Below are positions 8,931-18,072 of a stretch of 64,000 nucleotides of DNA, piece after piece (within the stretch, counting starts at the first letter, position 1; every line of letters starts with the position of its first letter). The DNA is from Streptomyces sp. A012304 (GTDB lineage Bacteria; Actinomycetota; Actinomycetes; Streptomycetales; Streptomycetaceae). Position numbers and translations under genes: made by a program. Where the stretch lies: the NCBI RefSeq assembly GCF_026008495.1, contig NZ_BQUN01000111.1, forward strand, positions 51,933 through 115,932, read 5' to 3'. Below the pieces are notes generated by a model. The model was not told the origin of the DNA. It saw nothing but the letters and a program-made list of their open reading frames with translations, and made no database searches.

Positions 8931-8983
8931 GGATCCCGGGTCACGGATCGGGTCCCCGATCACGGATCCCGGGTCACGGATCG
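8931..8983. repeat. 20-bp perfect direct repeat of GATC-rich palindromic sequence
   Basis: The same 20 bases occur at 8931-8950 and 8964-8983, separated by 13 bases that are themselves GATC-rich. Each copy contains the palindrome GGATCCCGGG. The array lies between the reverse-strand gene starting at 8769 and the stop of the next reverse-strand gene at 9009, so it falls in the promoter-proximal region of the DUF5994-like gene. Confidence 0.7.
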
Positions 8984-9008
8984 CGAGCGGACCGGGTGCC
9001 GGGGACCT

Positions 9009-9389
9009 CTACTGGTCCGAGTAGCCGATGTCCCCGATGGTCCACGCGCTCACGTCCTCCAGCGCGACGCGGTACATGCCTCCCGTGTCGGGGATGCCGA
9101 AGCTTCCCTGGAGGATCCGGGCGACGTGGAAGTGGAGGTGCGTGGGCTGGTCACGGTCCTCTGGTCGGTGGTCGCCGTCGTCCCGGTGCGGGGTGAACGC
9201 GGCGGCGAACCGGCCCAGTTGCTGGGAGTCCCGCAGGACTTCGGCCACGCGTTCCTTCCACAGGGCTTCCGGGGCCAGCCGTCCCGTGATGACGGCTCCC
9301 GGGACCACCACGGTCAGGGACATCCGGCTGCTGTGCTGAGACTCCACCATCGAGGCGATCGCCACGAGCAGGTCGTCAGGGCGCTTCAT
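9009..9389 (-). CDS. Small conserved protein, possibly GvpU-like
   Basis: A 126-residue soluble protein with a central beta-rich stretch (SLTVVVPGAVITGRL) and a C-terminal THLHFHVARIL segment. The layout faintly resembles gas-vesicle accessory proteins of the GvpU type, but no other gvp gene is present and I am not confident. The ATG at 9389 has GAGG almost against it, which is unusually close, so the start may be elsewhere. Confidence 0.55.
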   Translation of the reverse strand: MKRPDDLLVAIASMVESQHSSRMSLTVVVPGAVITGRLAPEALWKERVAEVLRDSQQLGRFAAAFTPHRDDGDHRPEDRDQPTHLHFHVARILQGSFGIPDTGGMYRVALEDVSAWTIGDIGYSDQ

Positions 9390-9440
9390 GCCTCAGGAGC
9401 CTAGCTCGACGGGTGCCGGTGCGCGGCAGGGACCGAGCGG

Positions 9441-9728
9441 TCACCATCCCAGCAGGCCCTCGCCGGGGCGCGTGTCCTTGGCCGGCGTGAGCGGAGCGGC
9501 GTCGTGGCAGGTGAAGCCGAGCCGGGTCAGGGCCCGGCGCATCTCACCCGAGGTGAAGTCGCGGCGGTCCTGCCGGGTGATCACCTCCCCGACCTGCATC
9601 ACGGGGTAGACGCGGCGGCCGATGGTGACCGTCACGCCGGTGACGGGTTCGGGCGTGACGCCGCTCATCGACTGCTCGACCTCGCTCTTGATCAGGTCGA
9701 AGGGGAAACGGGCGATGACACAACGCAT
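9441..9728 (-). CDS. SCO5918-like small conserved protein (copy 1)
   Basis: A 95-residue protein starting MRCVIARFPFDL and containing TIGRRVYPVMQVG and ITRQDRRDF. The ATG at 9728 follows GGAGG by five bases; an upstream in-frame GTG is less likely. A clear paralogue lies at 62801-63115. Both copies sit just downstream of a DEAD-box helicase gene, so a role linked to RNA or the cold response is inferred from neighbourhood. I know no assigned function. Confidence 0.75.
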   Translation of the reverse strand: MRCVIARFPFDLIKSEVEQSMSGVTPEPVTGVTVTIGRRVYPVMQVGEVITRQDRRDFTSGEMRRALTRLGFTCHDAAPLTPAKDTRPGEGLLGW

Positions 9729-9796
9729 GGATGCCTCCACAGAGTCGGGGGAGTAACACCGGAGGGACCGACCGCGCGACGGCGGCCGGAGCTGGG

Positions 9797-11335
9797 CTAG
9801 GGGGTGTTCCGCGGGGCGGCGGAGCGACGCGTCCGGCCGGTGGTCCGTCCGGTTCCGTCACGGCCGGTGGCCCGTCCGCTCGCGTCACGGCCGGCGGCTC
9901 GTCCTCTCCGGTCGCGGCCTGGGGTTCGTCCCTTGCGGCCGCGGTCGGTGGACGCCGCGCGGTCGCTGGGTCCGGTGACCGGTGCGGGGAGGGTGACGGG
10001 CACGCCGGAGGGGGTCCGGGCGCCGGTGATGCGGTGCAGTTCGTCGTCGCCCGGCCGGACACTGGCGGTGCGCGGTGTGATGCCTGCGTCGGCCATCAGG
10101 CGGTCCATGGTGCGACGCTGGTGCGGCAGGACGAGGGTGACGACGGTGCCGGACTCACCGGCGCGGGCGGTACGGCCGCCGCGGTGCAGGTAGTCCTTGT
10201 GGTCGACCGGAGGGTCGACGTTCACCACGAGGTCGAGGTCGTCGATGTGAAGTCCGCGGGCGGCGACGTTGGTGGCCACCAGGACCGTGACCTGGCCGTC
10301 CTTGAACCGGGCGAGCGTCCGGTTGCGCTGCGGCTGGGACTTGCCGCCGTGCAGGGCCGAGGCGCGCACACCGACGGACAGCAGGTGCTCAGCCAGCCGG
10401 TCGGCCGCGTGCTTGGTGTCGAGGAACATGATCACTCGCCCGTCGCGGGCGGCGATCTCGGTCGCGGTGGTGTGCTTGTCGGTGTCACGCACGTGCAGCA
10501 GATGGTGCTCCATGGTGGCGACGGCGCCCGCGGACGGGTCGACGGAGTGCACCACGGGATCGTGCAGGTAACGGCGTACCAGGAGGTCGATGTTGCGGTC
10601 CAGGGTGGCCGAGAACAGCAACCGCTGACCGCCGGCGTCGACTTGGTCGAGCAACGCGGTCACCTGCGGCATGAAGCCCATGTCGGCCATCTGGTCGGCT
10701 TCGTCCAGCACGGTGACGGCGACCCGGTCCAGCCGGCAGTCGCCCCGTTCGATGAGGTCCTTGAGGCGGCCGGGTGTCGCGACGACGACCTCGGCGCCGC
10801 GGCGCAGCGCGCTCGCCTGGCGGCCGATCGACATGCCGCCCACGACGGTGGCGAGCCGCAGACGCAGGGCACGGGCGTAGGGGGCGAGCGCGTCGGTGAC
10901 CTGCTGGGCGAGTTCGCGGGTGGGTACGAGGACGAGGGCGAGCGGCTGGTGGGGCAGGGCCCGCTGCCCGTCCAGGCGGGCCAGCACGGGCAGGCCGAAG
11001 GCGAGTGTCTTGCCGGAGCCGGTGCGTCCGCGGCCCAGCACGTCCCGTCCGGCCAGCGCGTTCGGCAGCGTGGCCGCCTGGATCGGGAAGGGCGCGGTCA
11101 CGCCCTCGGCGCCGAGGGCGGCCAGCAGCCGGGTGGGCATGTCCAGTTCGGTGAACGTCGCCACCGCCGGCAGTGGCTCGGTGAGGGTGACCGGCAGGGC
11201 GAACTCCTGCGGGCGTGTCGCCCCGCGTGCCCGTCGGCCGCTGTCGCGCCCGGTGCCCCTGCGAGGACCCTGGCGGTCCCTCTCCTGGGGGCGGAAGCGG
11301 CTGGAGCCGCGGCCGGTACGGCGGGTGCGGTTCAT
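9797..11335 (-). CDS. DEAD-box ATP-dependent RNA helicase
   Basis: A 512-residue helicase with every core motif: GRTGSGKT (motif I), LDEADQM (II, DEAD), SATLDR (III), VATNVAARGL (V) and HRGGRTARAGE (VI). A Q-motif-like PFPIQAATLP stretch lies near residue 70. The tail of about 80 residues is Arg/Gly-rich, as in RhlE-type cold-shock helicases that bind RNA unspecifically. The ATG at 11335 has GGAAGG upstream; an in-frame start 69 bases further out would put the 5' hairpin inside the gene. It lies downstream of cspA on the same strand, consistent with a role in unwinding RNA at low temperature. Confidence 0.92.
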   Translation of the reverse strand: MNRTRRTGRGSSRFRPQERDRQGPRRGTGRDSGRRARGATRPQEFALPVTLTEPLPAVATFTELDMPTRLLAALGAEGVTAPFPIQAATLPNALAGRDVLGRGRTGSGKTLAFGLPVLARLDGQRALPHQPLALVLVPTRELAQQVTDALAPYARALRLRLATVVGGMSIGRQASALRRGAEVVVATPGRLKDLIERGDCRLDRVAVTVLDEADQMADMGFMPQVTALLDQVDAGGQRLLFSATLDRNIDLLVRRYLHDPVVHSVDPSAGAVATMEHHLLHVRDTDKHTTATEIAARDGRVIMFLDTKHAADRLAEHLLSVGVRASALHGGKSQPQRNRTLARFKDGQVTVLVATNVAARGLHIDDLDLVVNVDPPVDHKDYLHRGGRTARAGESGTVVTLVLPHQRRTMDRLMADAGITPRTASVRPGDDELHRITGARTPSGVPVTLPAPVTGPSDRAASTDRGRKGRTPGRDRRGRAAGRDASGRATGRDGTGRTTGRTRRSAAPRNTP

Positions 11336-11346
11336 GGAGGAACCTT

Positions 11347-11367
11347 CCTCGATGCGGCGCATCGAGG
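11347..11367 (-). promoter_or_regulatory. Hairpin covering the helicase ribosome binding site
   Basis: Arms 11347-11355 and 11359-11367 form a perfect 9-bp stem with a 3-base loop just upstream of the helicase start. The ribosome binding sequence (11343-11348 on this strand) overlaps the stem edge. It could tune translation with temperature, or it could be a protein-binding site. Confidence 0.5.
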
Positions 11368-11540
11368 AACGCCGTCCGACAGCGGGAGCCGCACGAGGAT
11401 TCACAAGAATGAGCCGAGGGAAATGCGAAAAACGGCCCTCTCGGCGGTGACGCCAGGGCGGTCAATTACGCGGGGAACTCCGGGAACTCCGGGAAAACCG
11501 AGAAAGCCGGGAGATCCGGTAATGCCGAAGCGGCAATGGG

Positions 11541-11572
11541 CTGGGACCCGCACCCAAGAGTGCGGGTCCCAG
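11541..11572 (-). terminator. 13-bp stem terminator after cspA
   Basis: Arms 11541-11553 and 11560-11572 are exact complements around a six-base loop, 20 bases past the cspA stop. There is no T-run, which is normal in Streptomyces. It should separate cspA transcripts from the helicase gene. Confidence 0.75.
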
Positions 11573-11592
11573 TCACATGGTTCGCGTCAGCG

Positions 11593-11796
11593 TCAGGCGG
11601 GAACGATGTTCTCGGCCTGCGGGCCCTTCTGGCCCTGCGTGACGTCGAAGGTAACCTTCTGGCCTTCCTGAAGCTCGCGGAAGCCGCTGGTGGCGATGTT
11701 CGAGTAGTGGGCGAACACGTCAGCGCCGCCGCCGTCCTGCTCGATGAAGCCGAAGCCCTTTTCCGCGTTGAACCACTTCACGGTGCCAGATGCCAT
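11593..11796 (-). CDS. cspA: Cold-shock protein, CspA family
   Basis: A 67-residue cold-shock domain protein with both RNA-binding motifs, KGFGFI (RNP1) and VFAHYS (RNP2), and the usual MASGTVKWFNAEKG start. It binds single-stranded RNA and DNA and acts as an RNA chaperone. About 230 bases of AT-richer sequence precede it (11797-12027), long enough for a regulatory 5' leader like those of other csp genes. A strong hairpin terminator follows the stop. Confidence 0.95.
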   Translation of the reverse strand: MASGTVKWFNAEKGFGFIEQDGGGADVFAHYSNIATSGFRELQEGQKVTFDVTQGQKGPQAENIVPA

Positions 11797-12027
11797 ATTG
11801 AATCTCCCTTGGGGGGCAGTGCCGGAATCCGCACTTTACGGATCCGAGTCGCCGCGATGATCACCCCTCCGGAAAGATCCGGAAAGCTCTGCAAAGAATG
11901 AAATCTCTGGTAACCAAAACTGCAACTGCTATCACGCTAACACAGGTCGGGCGGAAGCACCCATGAGATTTTCGGCATCGTCCACCATTCTGATGCCGCC
12001 GCGGTCGCTATTTCTGTGCCGGCGGGA

Positions 12028-12366
12028 CTAGATATCCGCGCGGGCCTCGTCCAGCTCCCGGCGCAGCTCCCGGTTCAGGCGGAGGGCGTCGTCGAGCTGG
12101 TCCTCGAGGGAGACGATGCGGCACGCGGCCTCCAGGGGAGTGCCCTGGTCGACCAGGTCACGGGCGCGGGCGGCGACGCGCAGCTGGTGGCGGGAGTACC
12201 GGCGGTGGCCGCCTTCCGAACGCAGTGGGGTGATCAGCTCGGCTTCGCCGACGGCCCGGAGGAAGGCGGGGGTTGTGCCGAGAACGTCGGCGGCCCGCCC
12301 CATGGTGTAGGCGGGGTAGTCGTCGTCGTCGAGGTTCCCGGCGACGGGGGTGTTCTCAGCGGGCAT
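12028..12366 (-). CDS. MerR-like helix-turn-helix regulator (copy 1)
   Basis: A 112-residue protein with a MerR-type winged helix (YTMGRAADVLG, then EGGHRRYSR) and a C-terminal coiled coil of about 35 residues (EDQLDDALRLNRELRREL). It lacks a separate effector domain, so it is probably a dimeric DNA-binding protein that does not sense a small ligand. A close paralogue is at 61808-62152. Its place beside cspA and a DEAD helicase suggests control of the cold-shock module, but no operator was identified. Confidence 0.8.
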   Translation of the reverse strand: MPAENTPVAGNLDDDDYPAYTMGRAADVLGTTPAFLRAVGEAELITPLRSEGGHRRYSRHQLRVAARARDLVDQGTPLEAACRIVSLEDQLDDALRLNRELRRELDEARADI

Positions 12367-12654
12367 AGCACCTTCGTTTCGAGGACGCGGCGAGGGATCC
12401 GGGCGTTCGCGGCACTCCCGTGCCCGAAGGACTCAGCACCATCCGCCTGCCCAACCTTAGCTCCGGCAGGCATGGACATGTGTTGTCGCCGTGGCAGCTT
12501 TTCCCCGCGGCAGGGGCCGGCTGCCCGGGGTCGGCCGGAAGGCTGATCGGACACGCCTCGGGTGCGGGCAAGCGTGGCCGTTCGGCCGAGGTGGGCGCCT
12601 TCGCTCCGGCGGGAGATTGAGATCCGCGCTTCCCTTCCCCCGAGGAGCAGGTCG

Positions 12655-12993
12655 ATGCCGCAGTCTCTTCTCACCACCGCAAGGCACCTCACGCGCGTCA
12701 CCCTCCTGGCCGCCGCCGCACTCGTCACAGCCCTCTGCCTGCCGTCGCCGCACGGCGCCGCGGACACCGGCCGGCCGGCGCTCCGGCAACCACGGGCCGT
12801 GCTCGACCGGAGCCACGCACAGGAGCCGCCGGGGAACGCGGAGAGAGAACCGGCCGGCCACGCACCCTCCGCCGAGGACCCATGGCCCGGTGACAGACCA
12901 CCCACAGGCGGCTCTCAGGGACGCGGGACACGGCCCGTGCCATGCCCGCCGGCGCCGCGCGGCGATCGCGAAACCGGTCCTCCCCAGGGCTGA
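12655..12993 (+). CDS. Small secreted protein, unknown
   Basis: A 112-residue frame starting at ATG 12655 behind GAGGAG. The N-terminus has a basic region followed by a long hydrophobic stretch (TLLAAAALVTALCLP), reading as a signal peptide. The remainder is low-complexity, rich in Pro, Arg and Gly, with no recognised domain. It is supported by the ribosome site and the signal peptide only, so it could be a non-functional frame. Confidence 0.45.
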   Translation: MPQSLLTTARHLTRVTLLAAAALVTALCLPSPHGAADTGRPALRQPRAVLDRSHAQEPPGNAEREPAGHAPSAEDPWPGDRPPTGGSQGRGTRPVPCPPAPRGDRETGPPQG

Positions 12994-13041
12994 AACCGGG
13001 TTGAGACCGTGGTGAACCGGCCGGGTCGCAGGCTCTGCGGC

Positions 13042-14052
13042 ATGACGACGACGAACCAGGAACTCGCGATCGCGGCCACCGGGCTGCGCAGGTCCTACGG
13101 GGACAAGACCGTCCTCGACGGCATCGACATCCAGGTGCCCGCCGGCACGGTGTACTCGCTGCTCGGGCCGAACGGCGCCGGCAAGACCACGACGGTCGAC
13201 ATCCTGTCCACGCTGATCTCCGCCGACGGCGGCCGGGCGCGGGTCGCGGGCCACGACCTCGCCACCGACCCCCAGGCGATCCGCGCCACCATCGGCGTCA
13301 CCGGCCAGTTCTCCGCCGTGGACGGCCTGATCACCGGAGAGGAGAACATGTGGCTCATGGCGGATCTGCACCACCTCTCCCGCAGGGAGGGCCGACAGGT
13401 CACCGCCGAGCTGCTGGAACGCTTCGACCTGGTCGACGCCGCGAAGAAGCCCGCCTCCACCTACTCCGGCGGCATGAAACGCCGCCTCGACATCGCCATG
13501 ACCCTGGTCGGCGACCCGCGGATCATCTTCCTCGACGAACCGACCACCGGCCTGGACCCCCGCTCCCGCCACACCATGTGGCAGATCATCCGCGAACTGG
13601 TCTCCGACGGCGTCACCGTCTTCCTCACCACCCAGTACCTGGAGGAGGCCGACCAGCTCGCCGACCGCATCGCCGTGCTCAACGACGGGAAGATCGCCGC
13701 CGAAGGGAGCGCCGAGGAACTCAAACGGCTCGTCCCCGGCGGCCATGTACGACTGCGCTTCTCCGACCCGGTGGCGTACGAAAGGGCGGCGACCGCCCTG
13801 CGCGAAGCCTCCCGGGACGACGAGGCGCTCACCCTCCAGATCCCCAGCGACGGCAGTCAGCGCGAACTGCGCGCCGTCCTCGACTGGCTGGACTCGGCCG
13901 ATATCGAGGCCGACGAGCTGTCCGTGCACACCCCGGACCTGGACGACGTGTTCTTCGCCCTGACCGCCGGCGGCCCCACCCCCGCCCGCGCCACCGACGA
14001 CCGTCGGTCCACGACCCCCGCCCGCTCCACCGACGAGGAGACCGCCCGATGA
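13042..14052 (+). CDS. ABC transporter ATP-binding protein, DrrA type
   Basis: A 336-residue ATPase with Walker A (GPNGAGKTT), signature STYSGGMKRRLDIA, Walker B (IIFLDEPTTGLD) and the switch region TTQYLEEADQL. The C-terminal extension of about 100 residues is typical of DrrA/ABC-2 drug-resistance ATPases. The ATG at 13042 is preferred over a GTG 33 bases upstream, though neither has a strong ribosome site. The stop overlaps the permease start (ATGA), so the two are coupled. Substrates of the family include anthracyclines and other drugs; the substrate here is unknown. Confidence 0.9.
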   Translation: MTTTNQELAIAATGLRRSYGDKTVLDGIDIQVPAGTVYSLLGPNGAGKTTTVDILSTLISADGGRARVAGHDLATDPQAIRATIGVTGQFSAVDGLITGEENMWLMADLHHLSRREGRQVTAELLERFDLVDAAKKPASTYSGGMKRRLDIAMTLVGDPRIIFLDEPTTGLDPRSRHTMWQIIRELVSDGVTVFLTTQYLEEADQLADRIAVLNDGKIAAEGSAEELKRLVPGGHVRLRFSDPVAYERAATALREASRDDEALTLQIPSDGSQRELRAVLDWLDSADIEADELSVHTPDLDDVFFALTAGGPTPARATDDRRSTTPARSTDEETAR

Positions 14053-14912
14053 GCGCGACGACGACCTCCACGACCTCGACGACCTCGACGACGAGCGGGA
14101 CGACCGGTGCCGCCCGCGGGTCCCGGCACGCCCACCCCTTCCGCGACAACCTCACCATGCTGCGGCGCAACCTCCTGCACGCCCGCCGCTACCCCTCGCT
14201 CACCCTCAACCTCCTGCTCACCCCGGTCGTCCTGCTGCTGCTCTTCGTGTACGTCTTCGGCGGCGTGATGAGCGCCGGCATCACGGGCGGTCCCGCGGAC
14301 CGTGCCGACTACGTCGCCTACCTGGTCCCCGGCATCCTGCTCCTGACCGCGGCCATGACCACGCTCGGCACCGCCGTGTCCGTGGCCAACGACATGACAG
14401 AGGGGATCATCGCCCGGTTCCGCACCATGGCGATCTCCCGCACCTCCGTGGTGACCGGCCATGTGATCGGCAGTGTGATCCAGACGCTGACGGCCCTGGT
14501 GCTGGTGCTGGGCATCGGGCTGGCCATCGGGTTCCGGCCCGACGCGACGCCGGTGGAGTGGATCGCGGCGGCCGGACTGCTGGCCCTGTTCAGCCTCGGG
14601 CTGACCTGGCTCATGGTCGGCGTCGGCCTGGTGAGCCCCAACGCGGAGGGTGCCAGCAACATCGCCCAGCCGCTGGTGATGCTGCCCTTCCTGTCCAGCG
14701 CGTTCGTGCCGGTGGACGCCATGCCGGGCTGGTTCGGCTGGTTCGCCGAGTACCAGCCGTTCTCGCCCGCCATCGAGACCCTGCGCGGGCTGCTGCTGGG
14801 CACCGGGATCGGCACCACGAACGCCGTGCTCGCCGTCGGCTGGAGTCTGGGCCTGACCGTGCTGGGCTATCTGTGGTCCAAGGCGCAGTTCAATCGTGAA
14901 CCCCGGCGCTGA
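14049..14912 (+). CDS. ABC-2 type permease, DrrB type
   Basis: A 287-residue permease with six hydrophobic segments and the ABC-2 family layout. The N-terminal 20 residues are almost entirely Thr and Ser from a near-perfect repeat of short codons, a low-complexity lead that may vary between strains. Its end overlaps the stop of the convergent SARP gene by 23 bases. With the ATPase before it, it forms an efflux pump. Confidence 0.88.
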   Translation: MSATTTSTTSTTSTTSGTTGAARGSRHAHPFRDNLTMLRRNLLHARRYPSLTLNLLLTPVVLLLLFVYVFGGVMSAGITGGPADRADYVAYLVPGILLLTAAMTTLGTAVSVANDMTEGIIARFRTMAISRTSVVTGHVIGSVIQTLTALVLVLGIGLAIGFRPDATPVEWIAAAGLLALFSLGLTWLMVGVGLVSPNAEGASNIAQPLVMLPFLSSAFVPVDAMPGWFGWFAEYQPFSPAIETLRGLLLGTGIGTTNAVLAVGWSLGLTVLGYLWSKAQFNREPRR

Positions 14913-17900
14913 GCTCCCGCAGGGCCACCGCCCGCAACTCCCCCCGCTCCAGGGCGGCGTACCTCGACACCGCGTCGGCGTACGCCGCCCCGTCGGCGTT
15001 CTCGGCCGCCTCGCGGGACCGGGTGTGGGACAGGGTGGGGAACTCCCGCACCGCCGGCATCCGCTCCGCCAGCGCCACCAGCCGTACGGCCGCCGCGTCA
15101 CCCCGGGCCAGCCCGACGAACCCGAGCGCCAGCAGCACGCTCCCGTACACCGGCAGGTCCACGGGACCGCCCCCACCGGAGGACCGGCCGGAACGGGGTG
15201 AGCCGGAGGGCCCCGCGGCGCCGGGCGGACCCGAGGGGTCGGTCAGCATGTCCAGCAGGCGTTCCCGCAGCTGGCCGGCCAGCTCGGTGGCCCGCTCCAG
15301 CCGGCCGTGCTGGGCGTGTGCCGCCAGCGCGGCCGACCGCACCTGGAGCGACCACGGGTCCAGGAACGGATCGTCGGTGTGCCGCAGGCTGTACTCCCGC
15401 ATCTGCTCCGCCGCCTGCCACCACAGCCCCAGCCCGACCTCGGTGAGCCCCCGGGCCAGCGCGATCTCCGCCCGCGCCGTCAGCTCGTTGACGGCGCCCT
15501 CCTGCTGCTGCTCCAGGATCGCCAGTCCCATCCAGTACTCCGCCTCGTCGACCTCCCCGCGCTGCAGACAGGCCAGCACCAGCCCCCAGCGGACGCCGAT
15601 CAGGTCCGAGGAGTCGCCGAGCACGTCCAGCGCGGCCCGCAGATGCTCGTACGCCTCCGCGCCCCGCTCGGACTGCAGGCACAACTCGCTCAGCCGCCCT
15701 CGACTCAGCAGGTGCAGGGCCGGATTGCCGAGCGGCGCCAGGGTGTCGAGCATCCGCCGGGCGTACTCCAGCGCCCGCTCCACGTCGTGCTCGGACTCCC
15801 ACACATAGCCGGCGACGCACGAGGCGATGCCCGCCAGCAGCGGCTCGTCGGCGTCGCAGAGGTCCCGCAGCCGCGCGTACTCCGGCGGCTGCGTCTCCGG
15901 GACGGCGCACAGGACGACGGCCAGCGCCCGCACCACGGTGTCCGGCGGGGCGGGCGGCAGCCGGCGCAGCGTGACGAGGTGGCGTACGGCGTGCGGGCCG
16001 AGGCCCATGAAGAGGCTGGCGGTGCACACCGTCGCCGCGCTGCGGGCCGTCTCCACGTCCTCCGGGTCCTCGGGACCGGGGCGGAAGTGGGACAGCGGCC
16101 CGCCGGTCTCGGCGGCGAGGGCGACGAGCCGGGCGTAGCTGGAGCCGGTGGCCCACAAGGAGGACAGCACGGCGGTGACGGCCGCGATGCTGGGCCCGTC
16201 GTCGCGGGCCAGCGCGTACCGCAGGGCCAGGACGAGGTTGTCCTGCTCGCCCCGGGTGTGTGCCAAGGAGGACAACGCGTCGTCGCCGAACAGCACATCG
16301 CGGTGGCGGCGTCCGAAGTCCCGGGCCCAGGACAGGAACCGGTCGGTCACCGCCTCCTCCTCGCCCGCCTCGGCGCGCCGGGCGGCGCTGAACTCGCGCA
16401 GGGTCTCCAGCATGTGGAAGCGCGCCCCGGAGGGGCTGTCGCCCACCCTGATCAGGGACTGGTCGGCGAGCTGTTCCAGCAGGGCCAGCGTGTCCCCGGT
16501 CCCGTCGAGTACGTACTCCGCCGCGTCCTCGGTGAAGCCGCCGGGGAACACCGACAGCGCGCGCAGCGCCGCCCTGCCGTCGGGCTCCAGCAGGTTCCAG
16601 CTCCACTCGACGACCGCCCGCAGCGTGCGATGCCGCTCGGGTGCGTCGCGGGCGCCGCCGCGCAGCAGGGCGAAGCGGTCCCGGAGGCGGTGGGAGATGT
16701 CGGCCACGGACAGCACCCGCACCCGGGCCGCGGCCAGCTCCACCGCCAGGGGCAGTCCGTCGAGGTGACGGCAGATGTCGGCCACCCGGTCGGCGGGCAG
16801 TTCCACGCCGGGCCTGGCCGCCCGCGCCCGCTGCTCGAAGAGTTCCACCGAGGTCTCCAGGGACAGCTCCGGCAGCGCGTACACCGACTCCGAGGTCAGC
16901 CCCAGCGGGGCCCGGCTGGTGGCCAGGATCCGCAGCCCCTGCGAGCGCGACACCAGCGCCCGCACGAGCTCCGCCGCACCGCGGATCACCTGCTCGCAGT
17001 TGTCCAGCACGAGCAGGACGGGCCCGGAACCCAGCGTGGCGACGATGCCGGTCACCGCGTCGCCGCCGCCGGTGAGCTGCCGCCCTTCCCCGGCGCCGAC
17101 GGCCGAGGCCACCTCACCGGCCACGTCGTCGTCGGAGGTGATCCCGGCCAGGGGGACGAAGTGGACCACCGGCTGTTCGGCCGCGCGGCTCACCGCGTGG
17201 GAGAGCCGGGTCTTGCCCAGCCCGCCGGGGCCGACGACGGTGACCACCCGGACCTCGCGCAGCAGCCCGGACACGGCGGCGATGTCCGCGTCCCGCCCCA
17301 GCAGCGGGTTCGGGTCGTGCGGCACGCCGTGGCGGACCGGCGTCGCGTCCGCGCCGAGCAACTCCTGGTACACGGACCTGAGCCGGGGCCCCGGATCGGT
17401 GCCCAGCTCCTCCCGCAGCCCGCGCCGGTAGACGTCGTAGCGGGTCAGTGCGGCGGCCCGCCCCGCCGTGGCGGCCTCGCAGCGCAGCAGCTCCGCCAGC
17501 ACCTCCTCGTCCCGCGGCAGTTCCCCGGCCAGCTCGGCCAGCGGCGCCGCCGCCTCCTCCCGCCGTCCCAGCCGGGCGAGTGCGAGCGCCCGGGAGCGCA
17601 CCAGCGAACGCAAGGCCCGGAGCCGGTCGACGCGCAGCGCCACCACGGGATCGTGCAGGTCCTCCCCGGCGCCGGCGCCCACGCTCCCGTCCCACAGGGC
17701 GAGCCCCGCCTCGGCCCGCGCCAGGGCCCCCCGGTGATCCCCCGCCCTGCCGCGCTCGGCGCTCGCCGCCTCGTGCAGCAGCAGCGCGGAACTGTCGACC
17801 CGCTCCTCGTCCAGTGCCAGCCGGTACCCGGTGGGAGTGCTCACCACCACATCGGCACCCAGCTGAGCCCGCAGCCGCGACACGAGGATCTGCACCGCCT

Positions 17901-18072
17901 TGGCCGGCCGCTCCGGACGTTCGTCCGGCCACAGTCCCTCCACCAGCCGGCCGGTGGTGCAGCCGGTGCGCGGCTCCCGGGCGAGCAGCGCCAACAGCCC
18001 GCGCAGCCGGGGTGCGGTGATCTCCCGCCCACGACAGGCGACTTGGGACAGCAGGGCCAGCTCGGTGGTCAC
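14890..18072 (-). CDS. SARP/AfsR-type regulator with BTAD and ATPase domains
   Basis: A 1060-residue regulator. Residues 1-90 are an OmpR-type winged helix for DNA binding, 95-245 a bacterial transcriptional activation domain, and from about 280 an NB-ARC-like ATPase with P-loop GPGGLGKT near 285 and an LLVLDNCEQV Walker B segment; the C-terminal half is helical repeats. Large SARPs of this kind activate antibiotic or morphological genes, often in response to ATP or phosphorylation. The GTG start lies only 6 bases after a GAGG-like sequence. It converges on the ABC exporter, with overlapping 3' ends. The isonitrile operon and this ABC pair are possible targets, but that is inference. Confidence 0.88.
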   Translation of the reverse strand: MTTELALLSQVACRGREITAPRLRGLLALLAREPRTGCTTGRLVEGLWPDERPERPAKAVQILVSRLRAQLGADVVVSTPTGYRLALDEERVDSSALLLHEAASAERGRAGDHRGALARAEAGLALWDGSVGAGAGEDLHDPVVALRVDRLRALRSLVRSRALALARLGRREEAAAPLAELAGELPRDEEVLAELLRCEAATAGRAAALTRYDVYRRGLREELGTDPGPRLRSVYQELLGADATPVRHGVPHDPNPLLGRDADIAAVSGLLREVRVVTVVGPGGLGKTRLSHAVSRAAEQPVVHFVPLAGITSDDDVAGEVASAVGAGEGRQLTGGGDAVTGIVATLGSGPVLLVLDNCEQVIRGAAELVRALVSRSQGLRILATSRAPLGLTSESVYALPELSLETSVELFEQRARAARPGVELPADRVADICRHLDGLPLAVELAAARVRVLSVADISHRLRDRFALLRGGARDAPERHRTLRAVVEWSWNLLEPDGRAALRALSVFPGGFTEDAAEYVLDGTGDTLALLEQLADQSLIRVGDSPSGARFHMLETLREFSAARRAEAGEEEAVTDRFLSWARDFGRRHRDVLFGDDALSSLAHTRGEQDNLVLALRYALARDDGPSIAAVTAVLSSLWATGSSYARLVALAAETGGPLSHFRPGPEDPEDVETARSAATVCTASLFMGLGPHAVRHLVTLRRLPPAPPDTVVRALAVVLCAVPETQPPEYARLRDLCDADEPLLAGIASCVAGYVWESEHDVERALEYARRMLDTLAPLGNPALHLLSRGRLSELCLQSERGAEAYEHLRAALDVLGDSSDLIGVRWGLVLACLQRGEVDEAEYWMGLAILEQQQEGAVNELTARAEIALARGLTEVGLGLWWQAAEQMREYSLRHTDDPFLDPWSLQVRSAALAAHAQHGRLERATELAGQLRERLLDMLTDPSGPPGAAGPSGSPRSGRSSGGGGPVDLPVYGSVLLALGFVGLARGDAAAVRLVALAERMPAVREFPTLSHTRSREAAENADGAAYADAVSRYAALERGELRAVALRELSAGVHD

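Noticed and set aside
12655..12993. Lanthipeptide-like precursor
   Set aside because: The small secreted frame has few Cys, Ser and Thr and no modifying enzyme nearby.
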